37,833 nt of DNA from Deltaproteobacteria bacterium UBA2221 (GCA_002328485.1 DCUF01000039.1:1-37833), one strand, 5' to 3'. Shown: positions 1-8,081, counted from the stretch's first letter. Notes: generated from the sequence alone by a model not told the origin. Made by a program: numbers and translations.

Positions 1-1
1 G

Positions 2-397
2 GTTGAATGGGTTCGTGGGTTGGTGGCAAGCGATCCTTCCGTAGCGGAAACCCGCCCCTACCTGCCGAGGGTGGTCAATCGCTGGGATTCCGGTTACGAT
101 TCGGTGCTGAGAAAGGCCCCGGTTCTGATCGTGGCCTCCGCGCCAAAGGAGGCGCCTTTCGGTCTCATTGATTTGACCCTGGCCCTTTCCTATCTCGACC
201 TCCTGGCCCCAACCATGGGTCTCGGAACGTGTTGGGCCGGGCTACTCGAAGGGGCATTACTTTCCTCGCCAACTCTCCGGGAGATAGCGGGCATTCCGAA
301 AGAACACCCGTACCACTATCCCATGATGCTTGGGTACCCGGTCACAAAGCACTATCGCCTCCCTGAACGGAGACCACCCAAGATCACTTTTTTGTGA
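2..397 (+). CDS. Nitroreductase family protein, C-terminal part (cut by window start)
   Basis: The frame is open to the left window edge, so the N-terminus and any ferredoxin domain lie outside. The visible 131 residues fit the C-terminal half of an FMN-dependent nitroreductase: a segment with LIDLTLALSYLDLLAPTMGLGTCWAG (read in two parts, LIDLTLALSYLDLL then APTMGLGTCWAG), where small residues line the flavin site, and an ending of the type MLGYPxxKxYRLPERxPPKI. That ending is common in the nitroreductases of anaerobes that carry an N-terminal 4Fe-4S ferredoxin domain; this comparison is from memory of the family. The substrate cannot be told. The stop codon overlaps a possible GTG start of the next gene by four bases (GTGA), so the two may be co-transcribed. 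Confidence 0.8.
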   Translation, partial: VEWVRGLVASDPSVAETRPYLPRVVNRWDSGYDSVLRKAPVLIVASAPKEAPFGLIDLTLALSYLDLLAPTMGLGTCWAGLLEGALLSSPTLREIAGIPKEHPYHYPMMLGYPVTKHYRLPERRPPKITFL

Positions 398-426
398 GGT
401 TCGTGAGTCAGTTTTTTGGGGGATAT

Positions 427-1041
427 ATGTTTTTCGGCAAAAAAAAGGGTCTCTCAACCCTGGAAGAGGTGCTCGAATCAACCTGGAAGCTGCTCCATGA
501 CGGTGTTCGAGATTTCAAGAATCCCTTTCACCACGCAAGCCTTGCCACCCTTCACGGGAACAAGCCCCAAGCGCGCATGGTTATCGTGAGAGAGTTTTCG
601 GAAAAAGACCGGTTACTCATATGCCACTGCGATGTCCGAAGTCCAAAGGTCTTTGAGATCACTCACAACCCCAACGTAAGCTGGCTCTTCTACGATCCGA
701 AGAAGTGGCTGCAACTACGCCTTTCCGGAACCGCTGCGGTTCACACGGACGACAACACAGCTGAAGCCCAATGGGGAAAGGTACGCGTCCATCACCGGAT
801 CAACTACTGCGCCAAAATACCTCCCGGCTCAACCGTATCAAAGCCGACCTCCGGTCTCCCGGATCTTGTTGGAGATAAGGGGCCCAAAATACTGGACGGT
901 TCGGAGGCCCGCAAGAATTTCGCTGCCGTCGTCTGCAGATTTGATGAAATGGACTGGCTGCACCTGAAATTGACGGGCCATATACGGGCTCAGTTTCATT
1001 GGAAAGATGGTCAAATGGATGCATCATGGGTCATCCCCTAG
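427..1041 (+). CDS. Pyridoxamine 5'-phosphate oxidase-like FMN-binding protein
   Basis: A 204-residue protein of the FMN-binding split-barrel (PNPOx-like) superfamily. The N-terminal half has the typical strand pattern: ASLATLHGNKPQARMVIVRE, then ICHCDVRSPKVFEITHNP and VSWLFYDPKKWLQLRLSGTA, which match the flavin-contacting strands of this fold. The C-terminal part, with WLHLKLTGHIRAQFHW, resembles the end of longer PNPOx relatives. Substrate and reaction are unknown; members include oxidases, reductases and heme-binding proteins. I chose ATG at 427 because a purine-rich GGGGGA lies just before it; an in-frame GTG at 394 would overlap the upstream stop and add 11 residues. It directly follows a nitroreductase gene, so a flavin-linked redox pair is possible but is inference. 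Confidence 0.8.
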   Translation: MFFGKKKGLSTLEEVLESTWKLLHDGVRDFKNPFHHASLATLHGNKPQARMVIVREFSEKDRLLICHCDVRSPKVFEITHNPNVSWLFYDPKKWLQLRLSGTAAVHTDDNTAEAQWGKVRVHHRINYCAKIPPGSTVSKPTSGLPDLVGDKGPKILDGSEARKNFAAVVCRFDEMDWLHLKLTGHIRAQFHWKDGQMDASWVIP

Positions 1042-1449
1042 GTGGTAACAGTCTCCCAGCCTCTCCTTTAACAACAATCGAAACCTCAAAGTGGTCCGGA
1101 CTCCGTCGGAAAAGCACGGAGTCTGCCCCACGTGGACCGTCCCAACACGCAGGTGAAAAAGCAGCGTCCTGGCTGCACCATCAGCAGTAATGGCGACCAT
1201 TTTGGCAATACAGGCAAGGACCTCAGGACGAAAGGTGAATATGTATACTGCCGCAGTTATTCTCGGTATTGGAAGGGTAGCCGAAGTCGTAAAATTGAGA
1301 GGTGTTTCCCTCTAAGGTCTGCAGGGGCACCTGGCGACCTTGCTGCAAGCCCCATCCACCCCTTCGGTCGCGGGAACAATTTTTTGCATCATCAGGCAGA
1401 GGCTGTCCAGGTTCCTGACGATGGTGGGCAAGGCGATTCGACCCTAACC
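1042..1449. other. Intergenic stretch without convincing gene
   Basis: Open frames here (for example plus-strand 1132-1785 and minus-strand 1223-1501) are rich in Arg, Gln, His and Ser, resemble no family and lack ribosome binding sites. The only clear structure is an inverted repeat at 1099-1123. A short minus-strand reading near 1320-1430 looks faintly protein-like but has no proper start. Confidence 0.5.
1099..1123 (+). terminator. Stem-loop after the PNPOx-like gene
   Basis: GACTCCGT at 1099-1106 pairs perfectly with ACGGAGTC at 1116-1123 around a nine-base loop. It lies 58 bases after the stop at 1041. No T-run follows, so if it ends transcription it is not a canonical intrinsic terminator. 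Confidence 0.35.
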
Positions 1450-1692
1450 CTAGTTGAGTATACTGAAGGTCGCGGCGATCTTCCGGTTGCATCTCGGGCA
1501 AATCGGCTCGATAAGTGTGAAGGTTTTGCCGAAGACCTCTACATCCGTGAAGAATACACCCGGAGCATCGAAGAGGTCTTTCTCGTCATAGGTCTTGCCG
1601 CACTCACATATCGGAGACGCCTGCCGGACCGTCTGGCCGTGAAAGGCCTGATCTGCATGCTTCGTTACGAGAAGTTTTTCTTTGTCTGTCAT
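1450..1692 (-). CDS. Small putative zinc-ribbon protein, hypothetical
   Basis: An 80-residue frame starting at ATG 1692 with a coding-like composition (MTDKEKLLVTKHADQ...). It has a CxC pair (CECGK) and, about 40 residues later, CPRCNRK near the C-terminus, which together could bind one zinc ion. Between them lies an acidic and aromatic segment (YDEKDLFDAPGVFFTDVEV). I recognise no named family. The open frame continues upstream to 2004, but that extension is low in coding character, so the internal ATG is preferred. No strong Shine-Dalgarno is visible before it, which lowers confidence. The gene is isolated and convergent to the PNPOx-like gene. Confidence 0.45.
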   Translation of the reverse strand: MTDKEKLLVTKHADQAFHGQTVRQASPICECGKTYDEKDLFDAPGVFFTDVEVFGKTFTLIEPICPRCNRKIAATFSILN

Positions 1693-2187
1693 GACTACAA
1701 TATATTTCCCGTTCCCTCTTTTGGCAAGAATGCACCCCGAGAGGTGTCGCCCCAATACATGCTGCCCTCTGGCTTGGAGCCCTGAGGATCTGATCACCGT
1801 CACCTGCACGGCCACCCGAGATCCGCTCACCACGACCACCGGCTCAACTGGTAGGGGGCCAACCCCTTTTTGGCGGACTTCGCACCTCAAACCCGTGGCG
1901 GGGGCATGGACGGCAGACTTCGACGCCCTGGACGCGACAGCGAAAAAGGGGATTGACAGGTCTGACCAACTGATCAAGTATTGATTCGGTTCAGTCTGCC
2001 CCAACAGGTCTTTGTGGCAGGCAACACGAAGGATGCTCAGGACGAGAGCCTGCCCGTGGGAACGGTAACGTCGTGACGCGATCGTTCTCCTTTATCGGAC
2101 TATACCGGGTGTAACGGACACGAGGACCTTTTGGACCCTTCGACAGAAACGACGTTACGAAAAAAACAGTTGAAGGAGGTAAATGTG

Positions 2188-2997
2188 ATGAAACGCTTTA
2201 TGATGGCAGTTTTTTCTATTGTTGCAGGTACGCTTATTATTGCAAATATTGCCTCCGCAGCGCCAAAGATTAAAGGCCAGAGCGTTGAGTACACCGCAGG
2301 CGGCACAACAATGAAAGGGTACCTGGCTTACGATGAGAAGATACAGGGCAAACGACCCGGAATCCTTGTGGTTCACGAGTGGTGGGGGCAAAATGCCTAT
2401 GTCCGGCAACGGGCCCGCATGCTGGCGCAGTTAGGCTACACGGCCCTGGCTCTGGATATGTACGGCGAGGGCAAGACCGCCCAGCATCCCGATGATGCCG
2501 GTAAGTTCGCCTCCGAGGTGATGAAAAACTTTCCCATTGCCAAGGAGCGGTTCCTGGCAGGCCTTGAGTTCTTGAAGAAGCAGCCCACCGTAGATGCTGA
2601 ACGGATTGCGGCCATCGGTTACTGCTTTGGCGGGGGTGTAGTCCTGAACATGGCACGCCAGGGCGTGGATATGAAGGGCGTGGCGAGCTTCCACGGTAGC
2701 TTAGCCGTGGTAAAACCCGACCAGCCAACCCCCATTAAGGCCGCCGTCCGTGTCTATAATGGAGCGGATGACAAGTTCTCCACGCCCGAACAGATAGAGG
2801 CGCTGAGGAAGGAGATGGCCGACCAGAAGGTTAACTTCAAGTTCGTAGACTACCCCGGCGTAATGCACAGCTTCACGAACCCCGAGGCGACGGCCCTAGG
2901 GAAAAAGTTCAAGATGCCCATTGCCTATAATGCCAAGGCGGACAAGGAGTCCTGGGCGGATATGCAGCAATTCCTCAAGGAGATATTGGTAAAGTAG
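2188..2997 (+). CDS. Secreted dienelactone hydrolase family protein
   Basis: A 269-residue alpha/beta hydrolase. The start ATG at 2188 is fixed by AAGGAGGT at 2173-2180. Residues 1-24 are a Sec signal peptide (basic MKR, hydrophobic core, then IASA before APK), so the mature enzyme is periplasmic or exported. The mature part has HEWWG (63-67), the nucleophile elbow GYCFGGG with Cys146, then Asp195 in GADDKF and His227 in MHSF; this Cys-Asp-His set is the dienelactone hydrolase triad. Family members hydrolyse cyclic ester (dienelactone-type) substrates, but exported members have mostly unknown substrates, so a broad ester hydrolase role is all that is supported. The gene stands alone; no aromatic-ring cleavage genes are adjacent. 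Confidence 0.88.
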   Translation: MKRFMMAVFSIVAGTLIIANIASAAPKIKGQSVEYTAGGTTMKGYLAYDEKIQGKRPGILVVHEWWGQNAYVRQRARMLAQLGYTALALDMYGEGKTAQHPDDAGKFASEVMKNFPIAKERFLAGLEFLKKQPTVDAERIAAIGYCFGGGVVLNMARQGVDMKGVASFHGSLAVVKPDQPTPIKAAVRVYNGADDKFSTPEQIEALRKEMADQKVNFKFVDYPGVMHSFTNPEATALGKKFKMPIAYNAKADKESWADMQQFLKEILVK

Positions 2998-3106
2998 CCT
3001 GCTGCGGCGTCCTGATCGGCGTGCCAAGCCAGAAACCGCTGGTTTTCTCCGTCGGGCGGTCTTGATCATGAGGGCCGGGGGCAGGTGAAGGAAGGATCTT
3101 GACGTT

Positions 3107-3729
3107 TCAAGATCTTACGTAGGTCCAGGAGAGCGACACCTTTCGTATTTCATCTAAGGGCAGATCGGCAAAATAGCCACGGTCCCGAACGTATTCGACG
3201 TTGAGCCTCCCGTCAAGTGCTCGATGCGGGGTTAGCGCGTCATCTTCTCCGTTGAAGTGAATTGGCGGTAGTCCCGATTTCTTACAAGAAGCGAGATCAT
3301 GGGTGGGCGTCGCTTTGACCCATCGGTCGTCAATATAGGGGTCGGCCGAACCGTGGCAGGGGAATATGTTACTGCCCCTCTTCTCTACGATCTCAGGGCT
3401 TGTAAGATGGGCGGGGATTTCCGCAAATCTCAGGTGTGCAGGGATAAGAGCGGCCCGGGCCAAGGCCACAAAGAGCACGGCTTTTTGAACACAATACCCT
3501 CTTCATTGGTGAGCACATAGCTCGCTTTGAAATGAGCATCCGCTGCCCTCTCGGCATAAACGTTATATCTGATTTCATCTTTCACGAAGTAAAAGAGACG
3601 AACGGCTTTCTCCTTAGTTGAATGAACGTTGGCCGTTAGTCCCTTTGACTTTTCGATTGTGGCGTCGTGATCACTGTCAACGAACCGTGTGGCAACCAGG
3701 TACTCGTTCATATCGATAGCCACAGTCAT
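3107..3729 (-). pseudogene. Transglutaminase-like domain protein, broken by a one-base frameshift
   Basis: Two overlapping minus-strand frames form one protein. The first starts at ATG 3729 behind GGAGG and reads through KAVRLFYFVKDEIRYNVY and ASYVLTNEE. At about 3499-3501 the frame must shift by one base; the second frame then gives GYCVQKAVLFVALARAALIP, the classic transglutaminase-like catalytic-Cys segment, followed by the His region (PCHGSADPYIDDRWVKATP) and a C-terminal VEYVRDRGYFADLPL motif. In the unshifted frame the Cys codon is lost (GIVFKK). All catalytic parts survive, so the loss is one missing base next to GAAGAGGG. This is either a recent pseudogene or an assembly or sequencing error. 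The family comprises papain-fold Cys proteases or transglutaminases of mostly unknown substrate. Confidence 0.8.
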
Positions 3730-4040
3730 CTTGATCCTCCAAGCTTTGGTTCAAACTAAGGCCGTCTCCTGAGGTGTTTGTCTGTTTTTGAGAAGGTATG
3801 GGTGATTCCAAAGGCACATGGACCGATCTCAGCGGCCTTCCATAGGGATGGATGGGAACCTCCATGGCGCAGACACCTTAAGAATGCATCCCCATCCCGG
3901 TCAAGGAATGCGTGGAGCCGTCTGCTTTCAATCTACCTACGAGACACTGTTCATGGTACCTCCACAATACCTGCATGGACCGCATAAGGCCTAATATAAC
4001 AAAATATATCAACTTAGACGCGACATATGGCAATTTGTTC
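3730..4040. other. Intergenic stretch, AT-rich toward its right end
   Basis: No plausible coding frame. The sequence becomes markedly AT-rich from about 3985 onward and leads into the promoter of the ThiS/MoaD-like gene. The left side holds the ribosome binding site of the broken transglutaminase-like gene at about 3735. Confidence 0.5.
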
Positions 4041-4070
4041 TTGACGATATTACTATACTTAGGTTATATT
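4041..4070 (+). promoter_or_regulatory. Sigma-70-type promoter of the ThiS/MoaD-like gene
   Basis: TTGACG at 4041-4046 and TATATT at 4065-4070 are separated by 18 bases; each matches its consensus at five of six positions. It lies in an AT-rich tract about 60 bases before the ATG at 4131. This is one of the best promoter matches in the window. Confidence 0.6.
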
Positions 4071-4130
4071 TACAACAGAAATTGCCGTTCTGGACACGCA
4101 GATGGGTTCGCACCTTAACCGGGGGGGATT

Positions 4131-4418
4131 ATGAAGCTTGATATTGAGTTTCTCAGCCTGCCACTCATAACAAGGGAATTGGGGAAGAAGAAGATTAGCG
4201 TCGCTTTTCCCGGCGGGAACCTTTCACAACTCCTTCAGCATCTCGCGGGCACAGTAAAGAGGTTTCGGGAAATGATCCTCGATGGCGGCGATAGCCTCGC
4301 TCCGGATGTCCAGCTCTACCTAAACGGCGCGTCGCGAGTGTCCGACGACACCATCACCGAAATTGAACTGAAGGATGGCGACCGCGTTACCTTCATGATG
4401 CTGGTTGCCGGAGGATAG
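4131..4418 (+). CDS. ThiS/MoaD-family ubiquitin-like sulfur carrier protein
   Basis: A 95-residue beta-grasp protein. Family features seen are an N-terminal strand (KLDIEFLSLP), an LxxLLxxL helix region (LSQLLQHLAG), a VQLYLNG strand, the DGDRVTF turn and an ending in VAGG. The terminal Gly-Gly is adenylated by an E1-like enzyme and then carries sulfur as a thiocarboxylate. ThiS serves thiamine synthesis, MoaD serves molybdopterin, and other relatives serve tungsten cofactor, cysteine synthesis, tRNA thiolation or protein conjugation. It faces convergently the ThiF-like gene and cysteine desulfurase, its most likely partners. ATG 4131 follows a G-rich tract that can serve as ribosome binding site. 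Which cofactor it serves cannot be told; no thiamine or moa synthesis genes lie near. Confidence 0.88.
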   Translation: MKLDIEFLSLPLITRELGKKKISVAFPGGNLSQLLQHLAGTVKRFREMILDGGDSLAPDVQLYLNGASRVSDDTITEIELKDGDRVTFMMLVAGG

Positions 4419-4507
4419 AAACAACATGGAGCGGCTCTTCATCCAAATCGCTTTTTCAGTCACTGACGCATAAGAGACGATGATCAGAAAAGCGAGGCCG
4501 ATTCGGA

Positions 4508-5656
4508 TTAATTCTTCGATTTTGCTATTGAGCTTATTGCCTTGATCGTCAGGTCGATTTCTTCTTCAGTGTTGAAATATCCTGGGCTCAGACGCACCGT
4601 ACCCTTTGGGAAGGTGCCTATACATCGATGTGCCTCAGGCGTGCAGTGAAGACCCGCTCTCACCTTGATATCGAAAGCCTGATCTAAGATGACGCCCACC
4701 TCGCCCGGTTCGTAGCCATTGATGTTACAGGATATAACGGCCGCCTGCCTATCTGTATCTACAGCCCTGTATAAAACCACACCACGAAGATGGGACAAGC
4801 CTTCGATCATACGGTTCAGCAAGGCATGTTCGTGGCTCGCAATGTTCTCGCGACCCGTCGTCAAGATAAACTCGATCCCGGCTCCCAAGCCACAGATACC
4901 GACAGCATTTTGGGTGCCCGACTCATATCTGTAGGGGAGGGCCTCCGGCTGCTCGTCGGATTCCGAGAATACCCCGGTGCCACCTTCGCACATGGTTTCC
5001 GGGTTAACCTTCTCGCCGATATAGAGAACCCCGACGCCTGGAGGACCATACGTGCCCTTGTGGGCAGAAAATGCAAGGAGATCTATGTTCCCTGCCTGCA
5101 CGTCTATCGGGTAATGGCCTGCACTTTGCGCTGCATCGACCATGAAAGGCACGTTATGTTTTCTAGCTATCGCCCCGTACTCCTCGATGGGCTGTATGAC
5201 CCCGTTGACGTTGGAAACGTGGATCATTGTTATCAGCCTTGTCTGTGGGGTAATGGCCTGTTCGAGATCAGCAACTGATACAACGCCCGTTTCCGGTGAA
5301 GGTGCGAGTCTGGTAATGGCTACACCCTGAGTCTCCAGTTTCCTTAAAGGTCTTACAACCGCGTTGTGTTCAAGCCTGCTCGTAATGAGATGATCACCGG
5401 GCCGCAGGAGGCCTTTGAGCCCCATGTTGAGGGAATGGGTGCAGTTCATGGTGAAGACAACCCGTTCAACCTCCGGGGCATTAATAAAGCGGGCCACGCG
5501 CATTCTTGTATCGTCAATCGTTTCTTTCGCCGCGGCTGCCAGACTGTGACTTCCATGACCCGGATTGCCTCCCTTTTCACGGAGGAACCGGTCCATGGCT
5601 TGATACACATTCTCTGGCCGAGGCCATGAGGTAGCGGCATTATCTAAGTAAATCAT
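4508..5656 (-). CDS. Cysteine desulfurase (aminotransferase class V family)
   Basis: A 382-residue, full-length PLP enzyme that removes sulfur from L-cysteine as an enzyme-bound persulfide. Visible features are the N-terminal YLDNAATSWPRP, His97 (LEHNA), Asp174 in VDAAQSAGH, the PLP lysine Lys200 in FSAHKGTYGPPG, RYESGTQN near 243-250, and the persulfide-accepting Cys338 in RAGLHCTPEAH. The motif set matches the single-protein desulfurase family (CsdA/SufS-like branch) rather than IscS. The start codon ATG at 5656 abuts the stop of the ThiF-like gene, indicating translational coupling. With that gene and the convergent ThiS/MoaD-like protein it can supply the sulfur for a thiocarboxylate carrier. 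No iron-sulfur scaffold genes are adjacent, which argues against a general cluster-assembly role. Confidence 0.93.
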   Translation of the reverse strand: MIYLDNAATSWPRPENVYQAMDRFLREKGGNPGHGSHSLAAAAKETIDDTRMRVARFINAPEVERVVFTMNCTHSLNMGLKGLLRPGDHLITSRLEHNAVVRPLRKLETQGVAITRLAPSPETGVVSVADLEQAITPQTRLITMIHVSNVNGVIQPIEEYGAIARKHNVPFMVDAAQSAGHYPIDVQAGNIDLLAFSAHKGTYGPPGVGVLYIGEKVNPETMCEGGTGVFSESDEQPEALPYRYESGTQNAVGICGLGAGIEFILTTGRENIASHEHALLNRMIEGLSHLRGVVLYRAVDTDRQAAVISCNINGYEPGEVGVILDQAFDIKVRAGLHCTPEAHRCIGTFPKGTVRLSPGYFNTEEEIDLTIKAISSIAKSKN

Positions 5657-6673
5657 TTACGCTCCCACGTATTTTGCGTAGAGGCCCCTTGCGTAGGACT
5701 CGTCGTGGGTATTCTTCACGACGGCCCTACCATCGGGGAAGATGATCATCTCCTGATCGCCGGTGCTGAACTGCAGCATGAAATCGCTGTAGCTCACGTC
5801 ACCCAAAGGCTTTAGCCGTTCGGACAACTCTTTCAAGGTCAAGGCGAATGATCCCGAGCTCAGAACCTGCACGGCATTTTGACCGCACAGGGATGTCGTC
5901 TTCGTGCTCAGCTTTCCATCGAGAAATTCGTATTTCCCGGCGCATGCAAGACAGTTGTCCTTCCTGGGTATCTCTAAACTCCGGAAGTCGTAGCTCCAGA
6001 CATCGACGGTAATAAGATTGGTGTTTACGTCCGGTGATCCTAAAAGGATCTTGATCGCCTCTACCGTTTCAAGTGACGCGATTACCCATGGCGCAGCGTT
6101 TACGACACCGGCTGTGTCGCAGGTGAGGGTCCTGCCGCCTGTCCCTTTTTCAGGCATCAGACAACGATAACAGGCGGTTTTGTGAGGGATAATGTTCATG
6201 GTCATACCGGTAGATCCGACTGCGCCTCCATAGATCCACGGGATATTGTGCTTCAAAGAAACGTCGTTGATCAGGAGCCGCGCCTCAAAATTATCCAGAC
6301 CATCCACAATGACATCGGCCCCTTCAACCAGTTTTTCGATATTTGTGTGGTTCACATCTGAGACAATGCCTTCGATTTCAATGGAAGAATTGATCTTTCT
6401 CAGCCGCCGTTCGGCCGCCACCGCCTTCGGCAGGTTATCCTTTATATCATCTTCATCAAACAGGATCTGCCTCTGCAGATTGTGATATTCAATAAAGTCT
6501 CGATCCACTATCCGGACTTTCCCGACGCCCGCGCGAACGAGGCCTGAAGCTATGACCGTTCCTAACGCCCCGCACCCGATCACCACGGCGTAGCTACTGT
6601 TTAACCTTTCCTGACCTGCGGGACCGATATCCGGAAAGACAATCTGCCTGGAATACCTGCTTATGGTGGCCAC
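5657..6673 (-). CDS. ThiF/MoeB/HesA-family E1-like adenylyltransferase
   Basis: About 338 residues. The N-terminus has SRYSRQIVFPDIGPAGQE, typical of MoeB/ThiF, then the nucleotide-binding loop VIGCGALG, the acidic VDRDFIEYHNLQRQ segment with conserved Asp and Arg, and the DGLDNFEARLLIND region. Two Cys pairs, CYRCLMPE and CLACAGKYEF, can bind the structural zinc. It activates the C-terminal glycine of a ThiS/MoaD-like partner as an acyl-adenylate. A C-terminal part of about 90 residues (from roughly residue 245) resembles a small beta-grasp-like or ThiS-tail addition rather than a rhodanese domain; this is uncertain. GTG 6673 is preferred over GTG 6679 because AGAGG then sits seven bases upstream. 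It is the first gene of the operon with the cysteine desulfurase. Confidence 0.92.
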   Translation of the reverse strand: MATISRYSRQIVFPDIGPAGQERLNSSYAVVIGCGALGTVIASGLVRAGVGKVRIVDRDFIEYHNLQRQILFDEDDIKDNLPKAVAAERRLRKINSSIEIEGIVSDVNHTNIEKLVEGADVIVDGLDNFEARLLINDVSLKHNIPWIYGGAVGSTGMTMNIIPHKTACYRCLMPEKGTGGRTLTCDTAGVVNAAPWVIASLETVEAIKILLGSPDVNTNLITVDVWSYDFRSLEIPRKDNCLACAGKYEFLDGKLSTKTTSLCGQNAVQVLSSGSFALTLKELSERLKPLGDVSYSDFMLQFSTGDQEMIIFPDGRAVVKNTHDESYARGLYAKYVGA

Positions 6674-6740
6674 AAACACACCTCTGAAGTCCGCCGTTGG
6701 CGGGTTGTAGAAGCCTCACCTTCATTTCATTTATCTGTAA

Positions 6741-6769
6741 AATATAATTGCAACCCCATCTAAAGTCAA
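6741..6769 (-). promoter_or_regulatory. Sigma-70-type promoter of the ThiF-desulfurase operon
   Basis: Read on the minus strand, TTGACT (6769-6764) and TATATT (6746-6741) are separated by exactly 17 bases, each with five of six consensus matches. It lies about 70 bases upstream of the ThiF-like start codon. Its -10 box is identical to that proposed for the convergent ThiS/MoaD-like gene. Confidence 0.6.
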
Positions 6770-7089
6770 GTAAGTTTGTTATGTATTATATGCTCTATTC
6801 TTTATAGCCTTGGTAATGTTCATTAACGTGCAAAGGGGTGGGTCCGGTTACTTGAAAAGTCACACCACCCTGTCGAAGTATGATACGTTAGTCGGACTTT
6901 GGCTGGGCATCCCAAGGAATAGCTTAGAACGAGGAAGCCGGTCGACCGATGGAGGTGAAGGAAGTCTAAAGAAATAAACATGAGAGATAAGAAACCCGTT
7001 GTAACGAATGGGGATTGTGATTACATTTGATTTGTCCCGGTCGGCATATTCCCCCCATGATCGACTCCATGACCGTGACGGGCCTCGGA
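6770..7089. other. Intergenic stretch without recognisable gene
   Basis: The left end is AT-rich and the remainder gives only low-complexity frames. It precedes a transposase remnant and may hold degraded insertion-sequence DNA, but I found no terminal inverted repeat. Confidence 0.4.
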
Positions 7090-7224
7090 GAAATCCGGGG
7101 CCTTTTCTACCGGTGCCGAGACTACAACGAGTTCCGCCCCCATAGCTCTGTAGAGAATATGACACCGGCCCAATTTGCCGAACTGTCACGGCAGAGGGTG
7201 GCCCAAATGAGGACCAGAGACTAA
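7090..7224 (+). mobile_element. Remnant of an IS3-type transposase (C-terminal tail)
   Basis: The last 45 residues before the stop read GEIRGLFYRCRDYNEFRPHS and continue with SSVENMTPAQFAELSRQ. The DYNEFRPHSSxxxxTPAxFA pattern is the conserved end of DDE-type integrase-core transposases of the IS3 group. Nothing upstream encodes the catalytic core, so only a fragment survives. Flanking terminal repeats or target duplications are not visible. Confidence 0.7.
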
Positions 7225-7303
7225 CCGTATGTGCTGTACAGTAAACGGAGTACGGTCAAGACGATCCTCGTGGAACCTTTTTTGTGTCAAGAGACGGAAG
7301 GGA

Positions 7304-7498
7304 CTACGGAAGAATATACCCTATATCGGTGGGCAGTTTTACAGTTTGTGACTGTATATTAATCGAGTCTCGATTCAATGAGGTTGTGTGCACGATCAGG
7401 AATTGACTCAAGATAATCGCGAATATCAGAATAGCCACAACCTGCCAATTGGTCTTAAGAAACTGCAATATCTTCGATGTCCTTATGCAAACCACCAA
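7304..7498 (-). CDS. Possible small single-span membrane protein
   Basis: A 64-residue frame with one clear hydrophobic segment (VVAILIFAIILSQFLIV, about residues 20-36) preceded by a basic and aromatic stretch (KILQFLKTNW), as expected of an N-in membrane anchor. The remaining 25 residues are polar. I recognise no family. A later TTG could be the true start since no clear ribosome binding site precedes the first codon. It lies 18 bases downstream of the GSU3473-like gene on the same strand, so the two could be co-transcribed. Confidence 0.35.
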   Translation of the reverse strand: MVVCIRTSKILQFLKTNWQVVAILIFAIILSQFLIVHTTSLNRDSINIQSQTVKLPTDIGYILP

Positions 7499-7516
7499 TC
7501 GTTCGCTCAGCCAAAT

Positions 7517-7750
7517 TCACGCGGCAGTTTCTATCCACCGCGAGGACACGATTTCAGGTAAAGCCCTTCTATCAGGGCCAGCGTAACGTCCTCCCTCACC
7601 TCGTATCCGGTCGATCCCCAGAGTTATCCAGCGTGACTCAGATGGTCGATAGAATTGTGCTATCTCCTCGCCAGCAATAAGACCATGGAGCATCTCCTGA
7701 GGGACAATATCACTTTTCCCATTGTTGAACCTAACCCAAAGATATCTCAT
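7517..7750 (-). CDS. Small protein resembling the GSU3473 family, function unknown
   Basis: A 77-residue protein starting at ATG 7750, fixed by a perfect AAGGAGG five bases upstream. It begins MRYLWVRFNNGKSDIVPQ and contains GEEIAQFYRPSESRW, ITLGIDRIRGEGG and RYAGPDRR. This layout, a short beta-rich protein with a GGxYxGPxRR ending, recalls a small uncharacterised family common in Geobacter-type bacteria (GSU3473-like); the match is from memory and no function is known to me. The frame is open further upstream to 7864, but that part is not coding-like. Confidence 0.75.
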   Translation of the reverse strand: MRYLWVRFNNGKSDIVPQEMLHGLIAGEEIAQFYRPSESRWITLGIDRIRGEGGRYAGPDRRALPEIVSSRWIETAA

Positions 7751-8043
7751 GGATTCCTCCTTCGCAGCTGTTGTGGAACTTAAGATGTTATGCAAAGTAT
7801 GTTCCACGCATCGTAATTGATTAATTAACCAAGGAATATGAGGCCACAGCCAAGCAGGGCACAAGTTATGCTGTTATCGTGAAAAGATGCGACGTGATCT
7901 GTCTATCCGTTTTCAAAGTGTTATCTAAATGACGCTGTTTTCGGACGGCCTTTTTTTACTGGCCGGGTCCCAGTATCGATGGAGAAAGGTTTGGCTGGTT
8001 TCGATGGACTATTGGTGGATAAAACCCTGATTGAAATTAATGA
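7751..8043. other. Intergenic stretch upstream of the GSU3473-like gene
   Basis: No plausible gene. It should hold the promoter of the minus-strand GSU3473-like gene and contains a short GGCC...GGCC inverted repeat around a T-run at about 7948-7964. It ends at the stem-loop next to the tRNA gene. Confidence 0.4.
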
Positions 8044-8074
8044 GGGGTTAACCTTGGTGGCTAACCCCCTTTGT
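8044..8074. terminator. Stem-loop terminator beside tRNA-Arg
   Basis: GGGGTTA at 8044-8050 pairs with TAACCCC at 8062-8068, and CC/GG extends the stem inward across one mismatch. On the plus strand a T-rich run follows (CTTTGTTTT). On the minus strand it lies just after the tRNA gene and can end that transcript, although the T-run there is weak. Confidence 0.6.
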
Positions 8075-8081
8075 TTTCAAG

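Noticed and set aside
1132..1785. A 217-residue plus-strand open frame
   Set aside because: Composition is Arg/Ser/Gly-rich without family likeness or ribosome binding site, and it overlaps the more protein-like minus-strand zinc-ribbon frame.
7090..7224. A complete insertion sequence
   Set aside because: Only the last 45 residues of the transposase remain and no terminal inverted repeats or target duplication are visible.
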